This document shows, in pieces, positions 10,089-16,932 of a stretch of 64,000 bases of DNA (position 1 is the first letter of the stretch; each line of letters begins with the position of its first letter). The DNA comes from Gordonia sp. SL306. GTDB lineage: Bacteria > Actinomycetota > Actinomycetes > Mycobacteriales > Mycobacteriaceae. The translations under genes were made by a program, and so were the position numbers. The notes below the pieces were generated by a model. The model was given only the letters and a program-made list of their open reading frames with translations, was not told the DNA's origin and made no database searches. The stretch spans positions 806,001-870,000 of the forward strand of contig NZ_CP113063.1 in NCBI RefSeq assembly GCF_026625785.1. Direction: 5' to 3'.

Positions 10089-10393
10089 AGGACCGATCGG
10101 ATCGCGGAACCGGCTGCCGCATCCTCGGATTGGAACTCGGCGAGACCAGCGAAGCTCGCTGCGGCGGTTCCGGCATGGACGGCTGCGAGGTTGCCGACCG
10201 ACATCAGGTGATTGGCCTGCGCCACGATGAACGACGCCAGGAATTCCTGGCCGATGAGTCCGAACACCGGGACCATCACGGCGGTGTTCGCCGCGGCGTT
10301 GATCGACCCGGCGGCGCCGACCGCGGTGGCCATGGCAGCACTCGTGGCACCGAAGGCCTCGACCACCTCCGGCACAACCGTCACATCGCTCAT
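10085..10393 (-). CDS. EspC-like protein (DUF2580 type)
   Basis: A 102-residue Ala-rich helical protein. MVPVFGLIGQEFLASFIVAQ at about 40-60 is the recognisable core of the DUF2580/EspC family of small ESX-associated secreted proteins. A preceding helix (VPEVVEAFGATSAAMATAV) and a trailing helix (FAGLAEFQSEDAAAGSAI) complete the hairpin. In Mycobacterium, EspC is needed for ESX-1 export and is encoded beside EspA. Here it is translationally coupled (ATGA overlap) to a large EspA-like protein. No YxxxD/E tail is present. Confidence 0.75.
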   Translation of the reverse strand: MSDVTVVPEVVEAFGATSAAMATAVGAAGSINAAANTAVMVPVFGLIGQEFLASFIVAQANHLMSVGNLAAVHAGTAAASFAGLAEFQSEDAAAGSAIRSVL

Positions 10394-10502
10394 CGCTGTT
10401 CCCTCCCGTTCACGTCCATGGACGTTCCGATCATCTCGTTGCTTCCTCGATCAGACGCATCCGCGACCGATCTGGTTCCCCACCACGTGCCATCGGCACG
10501 GG

Positions 10503-10829
10503 TCATCCGCTCCCCGGTCGGGAGTCGAGCAGTTCCGCGAACGATTCGTTGAACTCCTCGGTGATCAGCGCGCGCTTCGCGAAAGCGCGCTGTGCCGCAA
10601 GTGCGGCGGTCCCGACGATCAGTTCACCCAGGCGCGCCCCGCCGACCTCGTTGGCTCCCGGCGCCAGCCACAGACCGGTCAGGGCGCCGACGCCGTCGAC
10701 CTCGACGGTCACCAGATCGTCGGCCGACGTCTCCCGCACGCTGATCGCCGCGAACTTCTCGTTCAGCTCGTACATGCTGTTCAACTGCGCGTTGGCCCGG
10801 GCCTCGAGCTCGTCCATCGCCCAACTCAT
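10503..10829 (-). CDS. YbaB/EbfC-fold (EspL-like) protein
   Basis: A 108-residue protein starting MSWAMDELEARANAQLNSMY. It shows the alpha-beta-alpha YbaB layout: a helix, a beta hairpin (VTVEVDGVGALTGLWL) and a long C-terminal helix ending in FAELLDSRPG. YbaB proteins are dimeric nucleoid-associated proteins. The ESX-1 component EspL has the same fold and may act as a regulator or chaperone. An in-frame upstream start at 10880 is possible, but ATG 10829 fits family N-termini. Its start overlaps the end of the preceding gene by 11 bases (translational coupling). Confidence 0.72.
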   Translation of the reverse strand: MSWAMDELEARANAQLNSMYELNEKFAAISVRETSADDLVTVEVDGVGALTGLWLAPGANEVGGARLGELIVGTAALAAQRAFAKRALITEEFNESFAELLDSRPGSG

Positions 10830-10839
10830 GTCGCTCCCC

Positions 10840-11247
10840 TCAGACCGATCGCAGCCAAGAGGCCGGCGCATCGTGGTCACGGTCGTCGAGCTGTTCGGCT
10901 CGAGCGAGGTCGTCGGGCCTGGGCAGTTTCATCGCGTCCACGACGTCACGGGCGACCCCGGAGGCGACGAGCTGCTCGCGCAGGCGGATGCCGGCGGCCA
11001 TCGCCGATTGCTGACAGAGCCGGAGAATCTCGCCGGCGAGGACCGCAGGCTCCTTCGACAGGGCCGAGTTGTCGATCCGCACCGACACCGGCAGTCCCTG
11101 CGGCGTGGTGACCACCGAGACAGTGCCGGAGCGCGAGCGTGCCGACGACAGCGCGTGCGCCGCATCGACATCGTTCCCGTCCGCCGATCGTCCCGTCATG
11201 GACGCCCCCGCGTGAGCGGACCCGGCGCCGCCATCAAAAGATCTCAT
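10840..11247 (-). CDS. YbaB/EbfC-family (EspL-like) protein, first gene of the ESX cassette
   Basis: A 135-residue protein. The central strand pair (GTVSVVTTPQGLPVSVRIDN) and the helix LAGEILRLCQQSAMAAGIRLREQ resemble YbaB. The ATG at 11247 has AAGGGGGG nine bases upstream; a longer frame to 11442 lacks such a site and gives Arg/Cys-rich sequence unlike a protein start. It begins the minus-strand ESX cassette, divergent from a CoA-transferase. It is the first of two consecutive YbaB-like genes, which may form a heterodimer (inference). Confidence 0.7.
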   Translation of the reverse strand: MRSFDGGAGSAHAGASMTGRSADGNDVDAAHALSSARSRSGTVSVVTTPQGLPVSVRIDNSALSKEPAVLAGEILRLCQQSAMAAGIRLREQLVASGVARDVVDAMKLPRPDDLARAEQLDDRDHDAPASWLRSV

Positions 11248-11566
11248 GGCGATGTACCCCCCTTCATGACACTTGGACGCGACCCGGCCTCGATCGGTTC
11301 CCCGAGCCGACGAACTTTTCCGGATCCCCCGATCGACCGCGCACACGCCATGTGGGTGTCTGCACCACGACGACCGGAGCGCACAGATGTGTTCCGGTCG
11401 TCGTCGGACGATCCTGCCATAGCAGTCGCCGACCATCCACACAACATCCGGGTTTCCCTCTGTTCGAACGACCGTGGGGCGCCGGGTTTTGCCAGGCGCG
11501 CCATCCGACGGGGATCAACCGTCCCCCGCACGCCCTCCTCGCATCGCGATCGGCGATGCTGTCAGG
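11248..11566. other. Divergent intergenic region between the ESX cassette and the CoA-transferase
   Basis: A 319-base region without a gene, carrying the promoters of both directions. Its clear structure is the dyad at 11367-11404. Otherwise I see no convincing -10/-35 pair on either strand. Confidence 0.6.
11367..11404. promoter_or_regulatory. Large dyad (nested inverted repeats), candidate operator or attenuator
   Basis: The perfect 12-bp arms ACGACGACCGGA (11367-11378) and 11393-11404 flank a smaller CACA-GA-TGTG inverted repeat (11382-11391). It lies 120 bases upstream of the first ESX cassette gene. It may be a regulator site or a hairpin in the cassette leader. I cannot name a regulator. 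Confidence 0.55.
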
Positions 11567-12787
11567 GTGACGAACACCGACGTTCCTCCCCTGGGTGCAC
11601 TCGACGGTCTCCGCGTCCTCGAACTGGGCACTCTCATCGCGGGCCCGTTTGCCGGACGCCTCCTCGGCGACATGGGCGCCGAGGTGATCAAGATCGAGGC
11701 CCCGGGCTCCCCCGATCCGATCCGGACCTGGGGACAGGCCGAGCAGGACGGCGAGCGGGTCTATTGGACGGTCCACGCGCGCAACAAGAAAGTCATCACC
11801 CTCGACCTCAGGGCGGCAGCGGGCCGCGAGGTCTTCCTCGACCTCATCGACCATGCCGACATCGTGGTGGAGAACTTCCGCCCCGGCACCCTCGAGCGAT
11901 GGGACCTCGGCTACGACGTGCTCTCAGACCGCAACCCCGGGATCATCCTGGTCCGGGTGTCCGGGTACGGACAGACCGGACCGGCGGCGAGCCGAGCCGG
12001 GTACGCATCGGTCGCGGAGGCCGAGAGCGGTCTGCGCTACCTGAACGGTTACCCGGGCGAGGCCCCGCCACGGCTGGCCTTGTCGCTCGGCGACACGCTC
12101 GCAGGCATGTTCGCCGCGCAGGGTGCGCTGGCCGCCGTCTACCGGCGGACGGTGACCGGCAGAGGGCAGGTCGTGGACACCGCTCTCACCGAGGCCTGTC
12201 TCGCCGTGCAGGAGTCGACGATCGCCGACTACGACCTCGCAGGCGTCGTTCGAGGCCCGTCCGGGACTCGTCTCGACGGCATCGCACCGTCCAACCTCTA
12301 TCAGGCCGCCGACGGGCTGCGCGTCGTGATCGCGGCGAATCAGGACACCGTCTTCCGCAGGCTCTGCGACGCCATGGGCCGGACCGACCTCGCGACGGAT
12401 CCGCGATTCGCCGACCACCGGGCTCGCGGAGTCAACCAGGACGAACTCGACGCGATCATCGCCGACTGGGCCGGCGCGCACACCAGCGCCGAGCTGATCG
12501 AGATCCTCGGAACGGCGGGTGTCGTCGTCGGCCCCGTGAACACGATCGCCGAGGTGGTGCGTGACCCACAGATGCTGGCCCGCGACATGCTGGTGCCGCA
12601 TCACGACGAGCGTCTGGGACGTGACGTGCTGGGCCCCGGCATCGTGCCGAGACTCTCCGAGAGTCCCGGTCGAGTGCGTTCTGCCGGTCCGCCGAGGCCG
12701 GGCGCGCACAACGACGAGATCTATCGCGGACTCCTCGGTCTCGATGACGACGCGATGTCCGAACTCACCGAGCACGGAGTCATCTGA
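11567..12787 (+). CDS. CaiB/BaiF-family CoA-transferase (class III)
   Basis: A 406-residue cytosolic enzyme of the formyl-CoA:oxalate CoA-transferase class, which moves CoA between carboxylic acids through an aspartyl-CoA intermediate. It opens with GALDGLRVLELGTLIAGPF and contains GAEVIKIEAPG, ADIVVENFRPGTLERWDLGY and the likely nucleophile in GDTLAG (Asp about 176). It ends in GAHNDEIYRGLLGL. The GTG at 11567 is chosen because the family start lies just after it; an in-frame ATG at 11474 adds Arg/Pro-rich sequence. Substrate is unknown. Its place between two ESX-related units seems unrelated to secretion. Confidence 0.9.
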   Translation: MTNTDVPPLGALDGLRVLELGTLIAGPFAGRLLGDMGAEVIKIEAPGSPDPIRTWGQAEQDGERVYWTVHARNKKVITLDLRAAAGREVFLDLIDHADIVVENFRPGTLERWDLGYDVLSDRNPGIILVRVSGYGQTGPAASRAGYASVAEAESGLRYLNGYPGEAPPRLALSLGDTLAGMFAAQGALAAVYRRTVTGRGQVVDTALTEACLAVQESTIADYDLAGVVRGPSGTRLDGIAPSNLYQAADGLRVVIAANQDTVFRRLCDAMGRTDLATDPRFADHRARGVNQDELDAIIADWAGAHTSAELIEILGTAGVVVGPVNTIAEVVRDPQMLARDMLVPHHDERLGRDVLGPGIVPRLSESPGRVRSAGPPRPGAHNDEIYRGLLGLDDDAMSELTEHGVI

Positions 12788-12866
12788 ACGGTTGCGTCTG
12801 AGCGGTTGTGATCGCAACGCACCGACGAATGTGGCTGGTCAGGGCCCCGTCACGGGTCCCCGGGAG

Positions 12867-12896
12867 TTCGGTGGCGAATTCGATCTTCGGTAGACT
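12867..12896 (+). promoter_or_regulatory. Candidate promoter of the EspI-like gene
   Basis: TTCGGT (12867-12872), an 18-base spacer and TAGACT (12891-12896, matching TANNNT) lie about 55 bases before the start of the ATPase gene. The match is to the actinobacterial housekeeping consensus. Confidence 0.5.
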
Positions 12897-12949
12897 CCTG
12901 CAACGATGGCGTGCACTCCATCAAACGATCTACAGGGGGACCATTCCGC

Positions 12950-14425
12950 ATGACGTACGACGACTCCGGGAGTGTGGACAATTCCGGCGTGCCGGCGCCC
13001 CCGCCGTGGCTCCAGTTCGCCGAACCCGAGCCACCCGCGGCGCCCGGACCCGCACCTCACGAACAGTCGGCGTATCCGTCTCCGGCGGAGCCGATCCGCC
13101 GGGAAGTGCCCGCAGGCCCGACACAAGCGGATCATCGGGATCCGCGGTCCGGTCATCAGGCGGCCGCCGATCCCGGTGTCGGACAACCGGAGCAGTCCAC
13201 CGGGCGCGCGACCCTCGAGGGCGGCTCACCACAAGCCGACGGTGCCGGACAGCAGCGACCGGCCGGTGGGATGCCGACACCCGGGCTGCCACCCCGGGGC
13301 GTGCCGCCGCAGCAGGCCGCGCAGTACCCGCCGCCGGCACCCCCTCAGCAGAACCATCCACCGCAGATGCCCCCGGGCGGGCCCGGCCCCGTGCCCGCAC
13401 CCCCGTTCGGACCGGGCGCGCCGTACGGCGGCCCGTTCGGCGGTCCGCCGATGGGTGCTCCCGGATACGGCGACCCGCAGGCCGGCCCCGGACTCGACGA
13501 GGTCGCCCTGATCCGCAAGGCCCGCCGGGCGCCGAGCCGCGGGTGGCGCCGTGCCGTGCACACGATGTCGGCAGGCGCGATCAACCCCGGCGAGTCACCT
13601 GCGGACATCGAATACAAACACCTTCTCGACCGGGTCAATCGGCCCGTTCGCGGTGACTATCGGATCGCCGTGCTGTCGCTCAAGGGAGGCGTCGGCAAGA
13701 CCACCACCACGGTGGGATTGGGTTCGACGTTCGCGTCGTTGCGTGGCGACCGTGTCATCGCCGTCGACGCCAACCCCGACCTCGGGACGCTGGCCCAGCG
13801 GATCCCGCAGCAGACCCGCTCCACGGTCCGCGATCTGCTCGCAGACCCCAACGTCTACCGGTACTCCGACGTCCGCGCACACACGTCCCAGTCGCCGAGT
13901 CGCCTGGAAGTCCTTGCTTCCGAACGTGATCCGGCGATGGCGGAAGCGTTCAGCGATGAGGAGTATCGCGGCGTCATGCGAATCCTCCAGCGCTTCTACA
14001 ACATCATCATCACCGATTGCGGCACCGGCCTGAGCCATTCGGCGATGAACGGTGTGCTGGACATGGCCAACTCGATCATCCTGGTCAGTTCACCGGCGAT
14101 GGACGGCGCGCGCAGCGCGGGCGCCACCCTCGACTGGCTCGAGGCGCACGGCTACGGCCACCTGGCCTCACGCGCCGTCGTGGTGCTGAGTTCGTCGCGC
14201 CCGGGCGCATCCACGATCGACACCGACCAACTGGGTCAGCACTTCCTGACCCGGTGCCGCGCTGTGCATCAGGTCCCGTTCGACGACCATCTGTCCGAGG
14301 GCGCCGACGTGGACCTCGATCTGGTGAGCAAACAGACGCGACGCGCCTTCGCAGAACTGGCGGCCACCATCGCCGACGACTTCGCATCGGTGTCGTCGGA
14401 GCGCGACGAGCCCTTCTACCCGTAG
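12950..14425 (+). CDS. EspI-like ParA/MinD ATPase with proline-rich N-terminus
   Basis: A 491-residue protein. Residues 1-175 are Pro/Gly/Gln-rich and disordered. From about 240 a ParA/MinD domain follows with the deviant Walker A LKGGVGKTTTTVGLGS, a switch segment AVDANPDLGTLAQRIP and IIITDCGTGLSHSAM. This architecture is shared with EspI (Rv3876 type), the ATPase tied to ESX-1 regulation. An ATG 39 bases upstream is in frame, but ATG 12950 has AGGGGG before it and starts MTYDDSGS. It lies 162 bases after the CoA-transferase gene with a promoter-like sequence in between. Role in ESX function is inferred from architecture and the neighbouring cassette. Confidence 0.82.
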   Translation: MTYDDSGSVDNSGVPAPPPWLQFAEPEPPAAPGPAPHEQSAYPSPAEPIRREVPAGPTQADHRDPRSGHQAAADPGVGQPEQSTGRATLEGGSPQADGAGQQRPAGGMPTPGLPPRGVPPQQAAQYPPPAPPQQNHPPQMPPGGPGPVPAPPFGPGAPYGGPFGGPPMGAPGYGDPQAGPGLDEVALIRKARRAPSRGWRRAVHTMSAGAINPGESPADIEYKHLLDRVNRPVRGDYRIAVLSLKGGVGKTTTTVGLGSTFASLRGDRVIAVDANPDLGTLAQRIPQQTRSTVRDLLADPNVYRYSDVRAHTSQSPSRLEVLASERDPAMAEAFSDEEYRGVMRILQRFYNIIITDCGTGLSHSAMNGVLDMANSIILVSSPAMDGARSAGATLDWLEAHGYGHLASRAVVVLSSSRPGASTIDTDQLGQHFLTRCRAVHQVPFDDHLSEGADVDLDLVSKQTRRAFAELAATIADDFASVSSERDEPFYP

Positions 14426-14437
14426 GACCCCCGAGCC

Positions 14438-15067
14438 TCAGGTCGGCGGGTCCTCACCGACCGCACCTCGGGACCGATGCCAGCGGCGACCGAGGTGGAT
14501 CGCGGTGGGGATCACCACGGTCAGCACCGAGGCGATGATGAACAGCTCGATGTTGTCCCGGATGATCGCCACCTGTCCGAGGAAGTAGCCGAGGAGGATG
14601 ATCCCGGCCGCCCACACGACGCTGCCGAGGACGCTGAAAACGGTGAAGATCCGATAGGGCATCCCGGTGAAGCCCGCGACCACCGGCGTGAGGGTGCGGA
14701 TGATCCCGACGAAGCGCGCGAAGAACACCGTCAGAGCTCCGAACCGGTCGAAGTAGCGATGGGTTCGCTCCAGCGGCTCCGGACCGATCCAGCGCATCAG
14801 GCGGCCCTCGACGACACCCGAGCCGAGACGCCGACCGATCAGGTAACCGAGTTGGTCGCCGAGGATCGCCGCCAGCGGCACGGCGACGCACAGCAACCAC
14901 AGCGGCGCGAACGGATCGGGTTGCGCCGCAAACACCCCCGCCGTGAACAGCACCGAGTCGCCCGGAAACACGAATCCGATCAGCAGGCCGGTCTCGACGA
15001 AGATCAGGATGCACAGACCGATCAGTCCGCCGGTCGCGAGGAAGGTGTCGATGTCGAACGGGTTCAT
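14438..15067 (-). CDS. DedA/SNARE-associated family membrane protein
   Basis: A 209-residue membrane protein with about five hydrophobic segments. FVETGLLIGFVFPGDSVLFTAGVF (in two overlapping family blocks) and FFARFVGIIRTLTPVVAG carry the acidic and Arg residues conserved in DedA proteins. Members act in undecaprenyl-phosphate or phospholipid flipping and membrane homeostasis. The gene converges with the EspI-like gene, with 12 bases between stops, and diverges from the hydrolase gene. Confidence 0.9.
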   Translation of the reverse strand: MNPFDIDTFLATGGLIGLCILIFVETGLLIGFVFPGDSVLFTAGVFAAQPDPFAPLWLLCVAVPLAAILGDQLGYLIGRRLGSGVVEGRLMRWIGPEPLERTHRYFDRFGALTVFFARFVGIIRTLTPVVAGFTGMPYRIFTVFSVLGSVVWAAGIILLGYFLGQVAIIRDNIELFIIASVLTVVIPTAIHLGRRWHRSRGAVGEDPPT

Positions 15068-15282
15068 CGCCTTCAGCCTACGGAGAACCGCCGCCCCGCC
15101 GCGCGATCCGGGCCGTCGGATCCGGTGTTCGACGGCCCGAGGTTAACTCGATGCAACATCCCGCGCAGATTGTGCCAACGTGGGGTTTACTCATGGGTAA
15201 CGACGCCCGGCGGTCGTTGTCGATTCACTCCCACCGCCGGACGGAACAAGCGATCACACCGATGTGAAGACGAGGAGGCCCC

Positions 15283-16380
15283 GTGTCCGGTTCCACGCAC
15301 CAGCCCGCCACGGGCTCGCGGACCCGCACCCGCACCAACACCGGAAAAGGGCCCGCGCTCCGGCCGGTGAGTGACACCCAGATCCGCGTCGAGTACCACA
15401 CGATTCACGGATATCGCCGCGCCTACCGCATCGCAGGCAGTGGACCGGCGCTGTTGCTGATCCACGGCATCGGCGACAACTCGTCGACCTGGGACGACGT
15501 GATACCGACCCTGGCGCAGCACTACACGGTGATCGCGCCCGACCTCCTCGGACACGGCAAGTCGGAGAAGCCGCGCGCCGACTACTCGGTGCCTGCCTTC
15601 GCCAACGGGATGCGCGACCTGCTCGTGGTCCTCGGCCACCCCAAGGTCACCGTCGTGGGCCACTCCCTCGGCGGCGGCGTGGCCATGCAGTTCTGCTACC
15701 AGTTCCCGCGTTTCGTCGAGCGACTGGTGCTGGTGGCCGCCGGCGGCGTGACGCGTGACGTCAATCCCGCGCTACGCCTCGTCTCGATGCCCGTGGCACA
15801 CGAGATCCTCACCGTGCTCCGGGTACCCGGCGTGCTCCCCACGCTACGCACGGCGGCACGGACCCTCGCTGCCGCGCCCGCGGTGCCGGGCGTCCCGTCG
15901 ATGTCGTTGCGGCGGCTCCTCAACGACCATGAGGATCTGGTGCGGGTACTGGGCGACCTCGCCGATCCGACGGCGTCGGCGGCGTTCCTCCGTACCCTGC
16001 GCGCAGTGGTGGACTGGCGTGGCCAGGTGGTCACGATGATGGACCGGAGCTATCTCACCGAACGTCTTCCGGTGCTGCTCATCTGGGGCGACGAGGACCC
16101 GGTCATCCCCTACCACCACGCACAGCTCGCGCACTCGGCTATTCCGCACTCCGAGCTCGAGACCTTTTCCGGCTGCGGGCATTTCCCGTTCCACACCGAT
16201 CCGGAACGGTTCACCAAGGTCGTCATCGATTTCATCGAGCAGAACGAGGCGGTGGTGTTCGATCCCGCCAACTGGCGTCAACTGCTCTCCGAGGGACAAC
16301 AACGGGGCGCGTTCGCCGGCGACGACGAGACGGTCGAGGCCGTACTCGAAGCGATCGAGGACGAGCGCAGCGCCACCTGA
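15283..16380 (+). CDS. Alpha/beta-fold hydrolase
   Basis: A 365-residue protein with the canonical fold: HGIGDNSSTWDDV near the oxyanion hole, the nucleophile elbow VVGHSLGGG (Ser about 128), a likely acid in IWGDEDPVIPYHH and the catalytic His in SGCGHFPFHTDPERF. A cap of about 90 residues separates the strands. It resembles mycobacterial hydrolases of the Rv2715 kind by general layout. Substrate is unknown. Start GTG 15283 has AGGAGG seven bases upstream. There is no signal peptide, so it acts in the cytosol. The Thr/Arg-rich first 25 residues are probably flexible. Confidence 0.88.
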   Translation: MSGSTHQPATGSRTRTRTNTGKGPALRPVSDTQIRVEYHTIHGYRRAYRIAGSGPALLLIHGIGDNSSTWDDVIPTLAQHYTVIAPDLLGHGKSEKPRADYSVPAFANGMRDLLVVLGHPKVTVVGHSLGGGVAMQFCYQFPRFVERLVLVAAGGVTRDVNPALRLVSMPVAHEILTVLRVPGVLPTLRTAARTLAAAPAVPGVPSMSLRRLLNDHEDLVRVLGDLADPTASAAFLRTLRAVVDWRGQVVTMMDRSYLTERLPVLLIWGDEDPVIPYHHAQLAHSAIPHSELETFSGCGHFPFHTDPERFTKVVIDFIEQNEAVVFDPANWRQLLSEGQQRGAFAGDDETVEAVLEAIEDERSAT

Positions 16381-16434
16381 CGACCGGTCACACGAATGAT
16401 TCACGGGTCGCGGTCCTCATGCGATGATGTGCCG

Positions 16435-16932
16435 ATGACCTACCCGGGACAACCCCCGAACGATCCCCGTCGCGACCAGGACCGCTGGTCGCACGCCGCC
16501 TACGGCCGTCCGTATGACCCCTATTCCCAGGGAACCCCGCATCCCGGCGATCCGTACCCGCAGGGGAACCCGTACGCCTCCCTACCGGGCGCGCAACCCT
16601 ATGGCGCCTACGGCGCCGGGTACCCGGGCATGGATCCATGGGCGCCCTACGGGCGTGATCCCGTCACCGGACTGCCGTTCTCGGACAAGTCCAAGGTGGT
16701 CGCGGGACTGTTGCAGATCTTTCTCGGCAGCTTCGGCGTGGGGCGGTTCTATCTCGGCGACAATCAGACCGGTGGAATCCAGCTCGGGCTCACTGTCATC
16801 GGTTGGATCACCGCGATCTTCTTCATCGGGTTCCTCGTTCTCCTGGGCGTTGGCATCTGGGCCCTGGTCGACGGGATCATGATGCTCACCGGGAGCGTGC
16901 GCGACAAGAACGGTCTGCCGCTACGACCCTGA
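16435..16932 (+). CDS. TM2-domain membrane protein with Tyr/Pro-rich tail
   Basis: A 165-residue protein. The N-terminal 80 residues are rich in Pro, Tyr and Gly, followed by the TM2 domain: KSKVVAGLLQIFLGSFGVGRFYLGD, a second membrane helix, and the short polar end. TM2 proteins have two helices joined by a tight turn; their function in bacteria is not established. ATG 16435 starts MTYPGQPPN, typical of the family. The last 12 bases overlap the 3' end of the opposite-strand dehydratase gene. Confidence 0.85.
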   Translation: MTYPGQPPNDPRRDQDRWSHAAYGRPYDPYSQGTPHPGDPYPQGNPYASLPGAQPYGAYGAGYPGMDPWAPYGRDPVTGLPFSDKSKVVAGLLQIFLGSFGVGRFYLGDNQTGGIQLGLTVIGWITAIFFIGFLVLLGVGIWALVDGIMMLTGSVRDKNGLPLRP

